From: Candidatus Nitrosocaldus schleperae
Lineage (GTDB): Archaea > Thermoproteota > Nitrososphaeria > Nitrososphaerales > Nitrosocaldaceae
NCBI GenBank assembly: GCA_013538805.1
Contig: JABXGR010000002.1
Location: forward strand, 62,001 to 126,000
Length of the DNA stretch: 64,000 bases
Direction: 5' to 3'
How positions within the stretch are numbered: position 1 is the stretch's first letter; each line of letters begins with the position of its first letter. Positions 56,777 through 64,000 of the stretch are shown here, piece by piece. Made by a program: the position numbers and the translations under genes. The notes under the pieces were generated by a model. It did no database searches, was not told where the DNA came from, and saw only the letters and a program-made list of their open reading frames with translations.

Positions 56777-57463
56777 ATGAGTGATGTGGATTACCTTAAG
56801 GAGCCCCTTGATAGAATGATGGAGATGCTCAAGGCTATTGAGGAGAGGAGGGAGAGGCTCATCAAGGGTACAAGGGATGTTGTTATGCTATGTAGCAAGG
56901 CTATAGTGAATATACATGCAGGTAATCTTAACATGGCAGGGGAGCAGATAGCAAGAGCAGAAGGCATTATGGATGAGTTGAGGCATATAGCAGGGGAGTA
57001 TCCTAACCTACAGATATACCTTGTTGGTGCTGAGACAGAACTTGTAGAGGCAAAGGCTCTCTACAGCATAGTTAGAGAGCATAGAGTACCTATCATAGAT
57101 GCTCTGAGTATGACTATTATGAAGGCATACCTACTTGGCTTGCTTGACTGTATAGGGGAGTTGAAGAGGCAGGTGTATGATAGGGTTAGGGAGGGTAAGA
57201 GCAGCGATGCATTGAGGCTATTCGGTATGATGGAGGCATTGTATTCTATGCTCCTTCCATTCTCAGCATACGATAACATAGTACAGGGGATAAAGAGGAA
57301 GGTAGATGTGGCAAGGATTCTGATAGAGGATGTTAGAGCAATGCTTACAGAAGAGGTTAGGAGGAGTTCTATACTGGAGGTTATGCAGAGGATGGAGATG
57401 ATGGTAGATAAAGAGAAAGAGAAAGAGGGGTATAGTAACAGAGAAGAAGGAGATGATGGTTGA
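56777..57463 (+). CDS. Translin-family protein
   Basis: A 228-residue all-helical RNA/ssDNA-binding protein of the translin/TRAX family. Characteristic features are LDRMMEMLKAIEERRERLIKGTRDVVMLCSKAIVNIHAGN near the start and LGLLDCIGELKRQVYDRVREG with the following acidic helix. The open frame begins at 56738, but a TATA-like TATTTATTTATAG within it is about 26 nt before the ATG at 56777, so the shorter start is preferred. The C-terminus is Lys/Glu-rich. It overlaps endonuclease V by 11 nt. Confidence 0.78.
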   Translation: MSDVDYLKEPLDRMMEMLKAIEERRERLIKGTRDVVMLCSKAIVNIHAGNLNMAGEQIARAEGIMDELRHIAGEYPNLQIYLVGAETELVEAKALYSIVREHRVPIIDALSMTIMKAYLLGLLDCIGELKRQVYDRVREGKSSDALRLFGMMEALYSMLLPFSAYDNIVQGIKRKVDVARILIEDVRAMLTEEVRRSSILEVMQRMEMMVDKEKEKEGYSNREEGDDG

Positions 57464-58205
57464 TTATATACGTGCTAAAGTTGAGACTATTAAGCGTTAT
57501 CAATCAAGGATGGCTTGCAAGGTTGTAGTAGATGATGTTGTTGATGTTGAGAGAATCAGGTATGCAGTTGGTGTTGATGTGGCATACAAGGATGATATTG
57601 CATTTGCAGCATCTGTTATGGTTGATGGGCTAGATGGTAGTATAGTGCATGAGTCGAATAGCATAAGCAGGGTATACATACCATACATACCAGGACTACT
57701 ATTCCTAAGGGAAGGTGCACCAATGTTGAACGTATTGAGGAGCCTGATCAAGCATGTGTATGGAAGATCTCGTTGCATACATGACTGTGTAATAATGGTT
57801 GATGGCAATGGCATGCTACATCCAAGGTTATTTGGGCTTGCATGCTACATAGGCATCCTCATAGATATCCCAACTGTAGGAGTGAGCAAGTCCTTGCTCT
57901 GTGGTACAATAGTAAGTAAGAGTAGAGATGGAAGCGTTATGCTGAATGGTAGGGAGATTGCTAGGGTAGTAGAGTACAATGGTAAAAGGATATACGTTAG
58001 CATAGGTCATAAGATAAGCCTGGATAGTGCAGAGAGTATAGTTAGATCACTGATGCACTGCCACCATTATCATCATGTATCAGGAACTAGAGCGGAAAGA
58101 GCAAGGGCAAAAAAGTCAGCACCATTATCCATACCACTGCCAGAACCATTGAGGCTTGCTCATCTTGCTGCTAATGCACTGCGTAGATCTCAGGCCTTAC
58201 CTTGA
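57453..58205 (+). CDS. nfi: Endonuclease V
   Basis: Cuts DNA or RNA near deoxyinosine/inosine. Motifs: YAVGVDVAYKDD (first catalytic Asp), YIPYIPGLLFLREGAP (Tyr wedge, Glu) and VIMVDGNGMLHPRLFGLACYIGI (second Asp). The 250-residue length is typical with a short basic C-terminal extension (RAERARAKKS). Its 3' end overlaps the convergent geranylgeranyl reductase gene by 35 nt. Coupling with translin suggests a nucleic-acid-processing operon. Confidence 0.92.
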   Translation: MMVDYIRAKVETIKRYQSRMACKVVVDDVVDVERIRYAVGVDVAYKDDIAFAASVMVDGLDGSIVHESNSISRVYIPYIPGLLFLREGAPMLNVLRSLIKHVYGRSRCIHDCVIMVDGNGMLHPRLFGLACYIGILIDIPTVGVSKSLLCGTIVSKSRDGSVMLNGREIARVVEYNGKRIYVSIGHKISLDSAESIVRSLMHCHHYHHVSGTRAERARAKKSAPLSIPLPEPLRLAHLAANALRRSQALP

Positions 58206-59652
58206 ACCTAGCAGATGCATCGTTCAGTATTCTCATAAGCCTTTTATGCCAATCTCCAAACCCTTCTGGGCTGCTGGGATAGTTCCTATAATGCTCAACC
58301 AATACCCTGTTAACCTCTGCTGTATACCTTAAGCCCTCAGCAGTCTTCCTGTTCAATGCCCCCCTTATAAGCATGCTTATCTTATCCACATATCCAAAGT
58401 CTGGATGCTCGCCCTTGCTTATCTTCTCAACATCAAGCTTAGAGATGAAATGCTTCATCCCATAGTTTATCTGCTCATTTGAGAGCGTTTGTAGGAACCT
58501 CCTGAAGACCTCAAGCCCTGCTGTCTTGTAGCCATACTCATTAACGAAATCTACATTGTACCTCCATAACCCATGCTCACTAACATCGTTGCCCTCAACT
58601 GCATACACAGCATCCCTACCTGCTATAACTCCTGCAATTATCGCTGGGCCTATGCCTCCAGCATCTAAAGGCTTTGGCATCCATGCAGAGTCTCCAGCAA
58701 GCATATAGCCATTTGCTACCAAGCAGTCATTCTGCCTCCTAACAGATACCTGCCATGTGCCCCAAGCATTGCCATCATCATCCTTACCATCTGCAAGCCT
58801 TGGGTTACTGATAACTGGATTGCTTGCTACATAAGCATCTATGAGCGATTTTAGCGTATCATTACTCTTTAGCGTTGCGTTCCTCAACTCAAGGCTCCTA
58901 TGCTGAACCCCTAAGCCTATGTTAACCTTCCTATCAGATTTGGGGAATACCCAAGCATATCCACCTGGAGCAATGATCTGGTTTAGATGGATTATAGCAT
59001 AGTCTGGATCGAAGTATGTTCTATCTTCTTTGGCAGGATCAAATGTTAGTATGTACCTTCCAGTAGCCTCTATATCATCCTTGTCTATGCTTCTTTGTAT
59101 ATAAGTGCGTATAGGTAGAGTAGATCTTAGCATGGATGCTATGCCAGTGCAATCTATCACAACCTTTGCCCTAGCCTTGAATGGCTGATTACTGCTTAGA
59201 TCTGTGCCCTGAACACCCTTAACATACCCATCCTCTGCTATCACTTGCCTAAGCATCACATTCCACCTGAACTCTACTCCTAACTTCTTTGCATACTCTA
59301 CCTGCTTGAATGGTAATATCCTTCTATTCAGTATGTAGCCATCGCCCTCAAAGTATATCGGGGTCTCATGATCTGGAGAGTATGCTACTACTCCCTTCAC
59401 ATTATGCTCAATCTCAGGCCTATCCCATCTCAACCCTGTATGCTTTGCTAGGTAATCTACATTGTTCTTGCCTACAGCATCGCCACATACCCAACCATTC
59501 AGGGTCTTCTTACCTGCCTCATACTCTGGGTTCTTATCTATGAGGAGTATCCTTAGACTATTGTTATGCTTTGCAGCACTTATTGCTGCTATAGTGCCTG
59601 CTATACCAGCACCAGCAACTATTATATCGTAATCGTAATCATTGCTATGCAT
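58171..59652 (-). CDS. Geranylgeranyl reductase (archaeal ether-lipid saturation)
   Basis: FAD-dependent reductase of 493 residues that saturates isoprenoid chains of archaeal lipids. Motifs: FAD site VAGAGIAGTIAAISAAKHN near the start, VVIDCTGIASMLR, the family signature PGGYAWVFPKSDRKVNIGLGV and GDSAWMPKPLDAGGIGPAIIAG. The C-terminal 130 residues are less conserved. The gene is single. Confidence 0.92.
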   Translation of the reverse strand: MHSNDYDYDIIVAGAGIAGTIAAISAAKHNNSLRILLIDKNPEYEAGKKTLNGWVCGDAVGKNNVDYLAKHTGLRWDRPEIEHNVKGVVAYSPDHETPIYFEGDGYILNRRILPFKQVEYAKKLGVEFRWNVMLRQVIAEDGYVKGVQGTDLSSNQPFKARAKVVIDCTGIASMLRSTLPIRTYIQRSIDKDDIEATGRYILTFDPAKEDRTYFDPDYAIIHLNQIIAPGGYAWVFPKSDRKVNIGLGVQHRSLELRNATLKSNDTLKSLIDAYVASNPVISNPRLADGKDDDGNAWGTWQVSVRRQNDCLVANGYMLAGDSAWMPKPLDAGGIGPAIIAGVIAGRDAVYAVEGNDVSEHGLWRYNVDFVNEYGYKTAGLEVFRRFLQTLSNEQINYGMKHFISKLDVEKISKGEHPDFGYVDKISMLIRGALNRKTAEGLRYTAEVNRVLVEHYRNYPSSPEGFGDWHKRLMRILNDASARFKVRPEIYAVH

Positions 59653-59773
59653 GCAATGGCAGAGTGCTTACCAGTTAAAAACTCTTTCTTCTGCTACACC
59701 AACCATTCATGTGTGACTGTGCTGTATGGATGTTTGGGTCGGATTGTCGCGAGGTCTTCATTGCTTGCTAGGC

Positions 59774-60193
59774 TCAGCCTGGAGCGGCTCTCACCTCATC
59801 CCCCTCTATCTTCCTATCTTCCATTAATAATCCTTGCCTCCTACGTAGTGCCTTCAACGTTCCAGATGTTGTTACAGTACCTATCCTAAGTATGGAGAGT
59901 ATATGCATAACATTATCATAATGCTCAAGGTTACATCTGATTATTATTGGTAGCAACATTCTATGAGAATTGGTGTGCTCTGATACATCAGCATAACCAG
60001 CATCCCCACTTACTCTATACTTACCCCTTGTGTTGCCATATCTATCCTTCTTCTCATCAACCAAGTAGATCCTTGCCTCATCAAGTTCCTTCCTACCAAA
60101 CATCCCAGCATATGCATCCCTTATCATCTTGAGTATATTCCTCTGGTTTTGAGCATCTACATATGCAAGTATGTACCTCTTCTTATACCTCAT
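59774..60193 (-). CDS. rnp2: RNase P protein subunit Pop5 (Rnp2)
   Basis: Component of archaeal RNase P, which trims tRNA 5' leaders. Starting from the ATG at 60193 the protein (139 residues) reads MRYKKRYILAYVDAQNQ and contains FGRKELDEARIYLVDE, IIIRCNLEHYDNVMHILS and VTTSGTLKALRRRQGLL, the Pop5 pattern. The frame is open to 60253, but ATG 60193 overlaps the preceding gene by 11 nt and matches the family start. Confidence 0.88.
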   Translation of the reverse strand: MRYKKRYILAYVDAQNQRNILKMIRDAYAGMFGRKELDEARIYLVDEKKDRYGNTRGKYRVSGDAGYADVSEHTNSHRMLLPIIIRCNLEHYDNVMHILSILRIGTVTTSGTLKALRRRQGLLMEDRKIEGDEVRAAPG

Positions 60194-60638
60194 CTGAACC
60201 AACCAAGGCACTCCTAAATTCTTCAAGAGATGCTTTATGCATCTGCCTTGCAATCTTGAGCCTTATCCTTACAGCATCTGACTGTGAGAGCCTTATCCTC
60301 CCCTTAACCATCTCCTGCTTGCTTATCCTTACGTAGAAGGATGATCTGTTATCTGTGTAGAGGTCAAAGTCCTTATATATACGCAGGAGATCTTCACTGC
60401 TCAACGATCCCATCAGTCTATCTGCAAGGTTCCTTGCATCATCACCAACAACACTACCCTTTAGCAGTACTATCTCATTACCGTGGTGCCCATTCAGTAT
60501 CTCTTTAGTTAGTATACTACTCCTTATTCCTAGCGTACTGCTAAGAGCATCAATAATCTTATCAAGGCTCTCAGTTGCATGCACTATAAGTCCTACCTCT
60601 ACAGATGTGAACACTGAACCAATCTTCTTCATATCCAT
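60183..60638 (-). CDS. DUF54-type RNA-binding protein (COG1325-like)
   Basis: A 151-residue protein of the archaeal family with an L5-like fold, often found beside exosome or RNase P genes. Recognisable parts: VEVGLIVHATESLDKIIDALSSTLG, the acidic/basic loop LNGHHGNEIVLLKGSVVGDDA, and SFYVRISKQEMVKGRIRLSQSDAVRIRLKI. The following rnp2 overlaps its 3' end, so the two are probably made together. Confidence 0.78.
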   Translation of the reverse strand: MDMKKIGSVFTSVEVGLIVHATESLDKIIDALSSTLGIRSSILTKEILNGHHGNEIVLLKGSVVGDDARNLADRLMGSLSSEDLLRIYKDFDLYTDNRSSFYVRISKQEMVKGRIRLSQSDAVRIRLKIARQMHKASLEEFRSALVGSDEV

Positions 60639-60696
60639 GATCTTATTATCGATCTCACCAACAAACTAGATGGGTTCAAGTACATCACACTGCTAA

Positions 60697-62151
60697 CTAC
60701 ATTACGCTGCACACGCATCTAGCAGATTCAAGCCTTATGTATGGGGAGCCCTCACCTATCCTGAATCCATACTGCTCATCCCTGTATGGCTTCAGTATAG
60801 CAACCCTACTTATAGCATCTATACCCTTTAGTATGTTCCTTATACTATCCTGTAGGCTTATACCCCTAATAGCATGCATAATCTCCTTATCCTTGATATG
60901 GTATGCTATTACTGGCTTGATCTCAACTATACCCCTTGCAGTATCAGCACTTGCCCTCTCAACACCCTTCATCACTATACACTCCCTAGCATCATCAATG
61001 ATCTCATCAACATACCAGTCCATGGGCTTTATGTACACATTGCTTACAGTTGGCTTTGGTATGCCATAAACCCCTCTAGCATTGCCAGGTGTTGAGTACC
61101 CATCTGCAGGTGTAGAAGCAGTAAGCCTTGTATGAAGTAGATTTAGGGTATCACTACTGATGAGTACCTTCCTCCTACCCCGTACTCCCTCATCATCCCA
61201 TACAAATGAGCCATAACCATTTGGTAGAGTTGGATCATCTACAACCTCAAGCCCTTGCTGTACATGTAGGGATGAGAATATCTTTGGGTTGAACTCATCT
61301 GCTTCAAGCATATTCCCTATCAGCCTTGCAAGTGTGCCACCAACCTCATTATCAAGTACAACCTTGAACCTCCTCCCAGACTCTAGTACTGAGAACTGTC
61401 TTGCATGTAAGAGGTGGTTCATAGTGGTAATCATCTCATCCAAAGCATCATCCATACTCTTACGCTTGAGAACCTCTATCCCCCCTCTCCCTCCCATCTT
61501 CTTACTAACCTGGATGATACTACCATGGTACCTCATAGTCAGCCTTATATCTATGGTTGTTGTTGCTATGCATTCTCTAACATCTGTACCTTCACTACTA
61601 ACCAACCCATTCTCACTCTCAGTATATGATAGGTTAACCTCTATCCTTACATCATCCCTCAACCTGCTCCTAAGTAGAGATACTACATGCTCTATCACTT
61701 CGTATAGATTGTTGTTATCATGATCACTTGCTAGATCTTTAACGTGCCCTCTCTCTACATCAACCTCTGCAAGGTTTACACCACATCCTCTTCCATCACA
61801 ATCTGCTTGTATGCATGATAAAGATGTGGCATGCTCTATTGCTTGCTCCACAATCTTATCTATGTTATGCTCTAGTTGGAGATGGGTGTTATGGGAGCAT
61901 GGTGATGATTGTGATGAATGTGTAGGCTCATGTTTATAGCACTCAGAGAGGTTGCTCATACTTGCTATACCATATCCATTTGCTACTGCCCTAGCAGTTA
62001 TGATCATATCCTCATCCTCCCTTGCAGCTATGGTATCCCCTTTAAATATGAGGTTATTACACTTATTATGACACACCTTTATATCAAGATATTTCACCAT
62101 CTTTGCCTTGTTTAGATGTTTAATTAATAGATCGTTGGTTGGAATACGCAT
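60697..62151 (-). CDS. TldD/PmbA-family protein with a degenerate zinc motif
   Basis: A 484-residue protein related to TldD, the peptidase half that matures small peptides. The alignment is visible in REDEDMIITARAVANGYGIASMSN and at the active-site helix: where TldD has H-E-x-x-x-H, this protein has NEVGGT (VVLDNEVGGTLARLIGNMLEADEF). The downstream DPTLPNGYGSFVWDDEGVRGRRKVLI is family-typical. A Cys/His-rich insert (CYKHEPTHSSQSSPCSHNTH, then CIQADCDGRGCG) lies near 75-130. It is probably not an active TldD-type zinc peptidase, though the insert might bind metal. Confidence 0.78.
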   Translation of the reverse strand: MRIPTNDLLIKHLNKAKMVKYLDIKVCHNKCNNLIFKGDTIAAREDEDMIITARAVANGYGIASMSNLSECYKHEPTHSSQSSPCSHNTHLQLEHNIDKIVEQAIEHATSLSCIQADCDGRGCGVNLAEVDVERGHVKDLASDHDNNNLYEVIEHVVSLLRSRLRDDVRIEVNLSYTESENGLVSSEGTDVRECIATTTIDIRLTMRYHGSIIQVSKKMGGRGGIEVLKRKSMDDALDEMITTMNHLLHARQFSVLESGRRFKVVLDNEVGGTLARLIGNMLEADEFNPKIFSSLHVQQGLEVVDDPTLPNGYGSFVWDDEGVRGRRKVLISSDTLNLLHTRLTASTPADGYSTPGNARGVYGIPKPTVSNVYIKPMDWYVDEIIDDARECIVMKGVERASADTARGIVEIKPVIAYHIKDKEIMHAIRGISLQDSIRNILKGIDAISRVAILKPYRDEQYGFRIGEGSPYIRLESARCVCSVM

Positions 62152-62220
62152 CCTGCTATCTATTATTGTAGAATTTTAATTTAATCCTTTTCTCCTCCTT
62201 CCCTATCCTCTATTCTTATG

Positions 62221-62850
62221 CTACGCTGATCTCTGCTGCTCTTGCTGCATCTGGATTATGGGCTGCTTCCTACCAAGGAGTTTGGTCTTCCATACTGCAA
62301 CGAACCTAACATTTACTATATCCTTGACCCTGCTATGTATATCTGCATTCAACTTTGGTCCAACTACTGCTTGAATGAACTGGTCTATGTTCAACATTGG
62401 CACCTCCCTACTCAACACATCATCCATTACCTTCCTTATATCATGCTTCTTGGATGTGTTGACCTTCTTCTGCGTGAATGCTATTGTGTATATCCTGAAC
62501 GTGTAGCCATCTGCAGTTGTATAATCCTTTATAAAGTTGATCATGGATGAACCCCTCCTAACCATGCTCTTTATGAACTCCTTGGTATACTCATGACCCT
62601 TAAGATAGGTATAGGCATCTTCTCCTTCAACCCTCTCTATCTGGAAGTAGAGCTTTATTGCATGCTGTTGTGGATCTGTATGCCAGAGATCGAAGAGAGT
62701 ACACTCTATAACCCTGCCTACAGCGTGCTCCTCATCAGTTATAGGTATGTATGCTATTGGTTGATTAGCAAATACATTTGGGGCATGTACAACAACCCAT
62801 CTCTTATCCCTCCACTTATCCCTTACCTTCCCTCCCTTCTTTGTAGGCAT
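62221..62850 (-). CDS. rps3ae: Ribosomal protein eS1 (S3Ae)
   Basis: A 209-residue small-subunit protein. Family phrases: RDKWRDKRWVVVHAPNVF, PIAYIPITDEEHAVGRVIECTLFDL, QKKVNTSKKHDIRKVMDDVLSREV and VKDIVNVRFVAVWKTKLLGRKQP. The C-terminal tail is Gln-rich. It is divergent from nusA, with 218 nt between starts. Confidence 0.95.
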   Translation of the reverse strand: MPTKKGGKVRDKWRDKRWVVVHAPNVFANQPIAYIPITDEEHAVGRVIECTLFDLWHTDPQQHAIKLYFQIERVEGEDAYTYLKGHEYTKEFIKSMVRRGSSMINFIKDYTTADGYTFRIYTIAFTQKKVNTSKKHDIRKVMDDVLSREVPMLNIDQFIQAVVGPKLNADIHSRVKDIVNVRFVAVWKTKLLGRKQPIIQMQQEQQRSA

Positions 62851-63068
62851 TCCCTTTCTTCCTCTCTCTTCTTGCTATCTCTGACCCTTACATATAAGTT
62901 TACTTTACTTTAATTTACTTTAATTTAATTAATGCTAGACCAATGTTAAGGTTAATGCATGCTATTAATACTTATCAATCAATGGCTAGCATGATGCTAA
63001 GCCTCTTATATATAGCCAAGTGTTATCTTTAAATGTGGCTATATAGCAAAGGGATGTTATAAAGCGGT

Positions 63069-63521
63069 ATGACAGGTATAAGGTTAACATCAGATGAGTT
63101 GAGGTTGATGTCCCTCTTTCAGAGTATAACAACAGTTACTGCTAGGGACTGCGTTATAGATGAGAAGATGGACAGGGTTATATTCATAATAGATAAAGGA
63201 GATATGGGCTTAGCGATAGGAAGAAATGGTTCAACGATAAGGACATTGCAGAGTATGATAGGTAAGAGGATAGAACTTGTAGAGTATGCTGATGATCTTG
63301 CAGAGTTTGTGAAGAACATATTTGGAAGGGATGCTGTGCTTGATGTGAAGATAGGCAACCACTCATCCAATGGCAAGGTTGTAACAGTTATAGTTGATCC
63401 AAGGAAGAAAGGCATGGTTGTTGGCAGAGAAGGGAGGAATGTTGAGAAGGCTAGGCTTCTAACCAAACGTTACTTCGATGTTGCTAACGTTATAATAAGG
63501 GGTCAGGAGGCGAGTATCTGA
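63069..63521 (+). CDS. nusA: NusA-like KH-domain transcription factor (archaeal short form)
   Basis: A 150-residue protein made of two KH domains: [30 protein letters not shown] and [28 protein letters not shown], each with the G-x-x-G loop. It lacks the bacterial N-terminal RNA polymerase domain. Its stop overlaps the uS12 start (TGATG). This pair is the classic archaeal arrangement. Confidence 0.94.
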   Translation: MTGIRLTSDELRLMSLFQSITTVTARDCVIDEKMDRVIFIIDKGDMGLAIGRNGSTIRTLQSMIGKRIELVEYADDLAEFVKNIFGRDAVLDVKIGNHSSNGKVVTVIVDPRKKGMVVGREGRNVEKARLLTKRYFDVANVIIRGQEASI

Positions 63522-63958
63522 TGGCAAACTCACCAGTAGGGATGTTTGCTGCTAGAACGCTTAAGCAGAAGAGACTCAAGTTCAGGTGGTCTGAGCGAAG
63601 GTTCAAGCGTAGAGTGCTCATGCTTGACAAGAAGGCAGATCCCCTAGAGGGTGCACCACAAGCAAGAGGCATAGTGCTTGAGAAGGTTGGGGTTGAGTCA
63701 AAGCAGCCAAACTCTGCTGTTAGAAAGTGTGTTAGAGTACAGTTGATAAAGAATGGCAAGGTAGTAACTGCATTCTGTCCTAGGGATGGTGCATTAAACT
63801 ACATAGATGAGCATGATGAGGTTGTGATAGAGGGTATAGGAGGCTCCATGGGAAGAGCAATGGGTGATATACCAGGTGTTAGGTGGAAGGTATCCAAGGT
63901 TAATGGCGTATCACTGAGGGAGCTTGTAAGGGGGAGGAAGGAGAAGCCAAGGCGATGA
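63521..63958 (+). CDS. rps12: Ribosomal protein uS12
   Basis: Decoding-centre protein of 145 residues. Conserved phrases: [65 protein letters not shown] and [19 protein letters not shown]. The Lys and Pro residues of the decoding loop are intact. uS7 is expected next but lies outside the window. Confidence 0.96.
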   Translation: MANSPVGMFAARTLKQKRLKFRWSERRFKRRVLMLDKKADPLEGAPQARGIVLEKVGVESKQPNSAVRKCVRVQLIKNGKVVTAFCPRDGALNYIDEHDEVVIEGIGGSMGRAMGDIPGVRWKVSKVNGVSLRELVRGRKEKPRR

Positions 63959-64000
63959 TACGTATCATTATAATAGCCTAGTTATGGGAAGATAAATAAG

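Noticed and set aside
59653-59773. Possible RNA gene or a 23-codon frame downstream of rnp2
   Set aside because: No stable cloverleaf or known fold was visible and the frame is very short.

Overview
The window is archaeal and most consistent with a member of the Nitrososphaeria (Thaumarchaeota). The evidence is gene content: an archaeal-type TATA-binding protein, ABCE1, archaeal r-proteins (uS13, uS4, eS1, uS12, NusA-like), an archaeal 5S rRNA, tRNA genes with bulge-helix-bulge introns, a geranylgeranyl reductase for ether lipids, an 11-gene complex I cluster without the NADH module, a CADD/TenA-like protein, a cupredoxin-like protein and surface proteins with PEF-CTERM-like tails. Many start codons lie about 26 nt downstream of a TATA box, as expected for leaderless archaeal transcripts. 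The intron-rich tRNAs suggest a thermophilic lineage such as Nitrosocaldus, but that is a guess from general knowledge.

Layout. 1-8.8 kb: the 3' part of a 2-oxoacid:ferredoxin oxidoreductase beta gene interrupted by an intein, hexulose-6-phosphate synthase, an M20 peptidase, an unlisted 35-residue basic protein, a DUF457-like membrane protein, a winged-helix regulator coupled to a glycosyltransferase, GlmS, and a polytopic membrane protein. 9-20.5 kb: nuoABCDHIJKMLN, with serine/asparagine-rich additions. 20.5-23.3 kb: an HD-domain protein, two intron-containing tRNA genes and a CADD-like protein.

23.4-32.8 kb is the most unusual region. It holds three large surface proteins with C-terminal V-V-P-E plus transmembrane anchors. 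Two of them share a previously unnamed (to my knowledge) domain, present six times, with a conserved Cys pair and a C-x2-H-P-M-P...M-D-M loop. Next to them lie a complete cluster-9-type metal ABC importer (binding protein, ATPase, permease with a His-rich tail), a repeated palindrome in front of that importer, and a NikR regulator with all four nickel ligands. I propose a cell-surface metal-handling locus.

33-44 kb: RNase HI, signal peptidase I, TBP, PyrE, a LarA-like protein, a site-2 protease, RimI, Trm5, a frameshifted small gene, ABCE1 and 5S rRNA. 44-49 kb: a degenerate cupredoxin, then a non-oxidative pentose phosphate cluster (HldE-like kinase, split transketolase, ribulose-phosphate epimerase, transaldolase). 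49-52 kb: a MoxR ATPase/VWA pair. 52-64 kb: uS13-uS4, a CobT-like phosphoribosyltransferase, a metallo-beta-lactamase-fold hydrolase, NAD(P)HX epimerase, translin, endonuclease V, geranylgeranyl reductase, the RNase P subunit Pop5, a DUF54 RNA-binding protein, a TldD homologue without its zinc motif, eS1, NusA and uS12.

The genes connect in a few ways. HPS, the split transketolase, epimerase and transaldolase supply pentose phosphates without an oxidative branch. The 11-subunit complex I feeds respiration from a donor other than NADH, probably a reduced carrier. The surface and importer genes appear to form one metal-related unit. Low-complexity trinucleotide tracts (AGY/AAY giving Ser/Asn, CAR giving Gln) recur across the window, in genes and between them.
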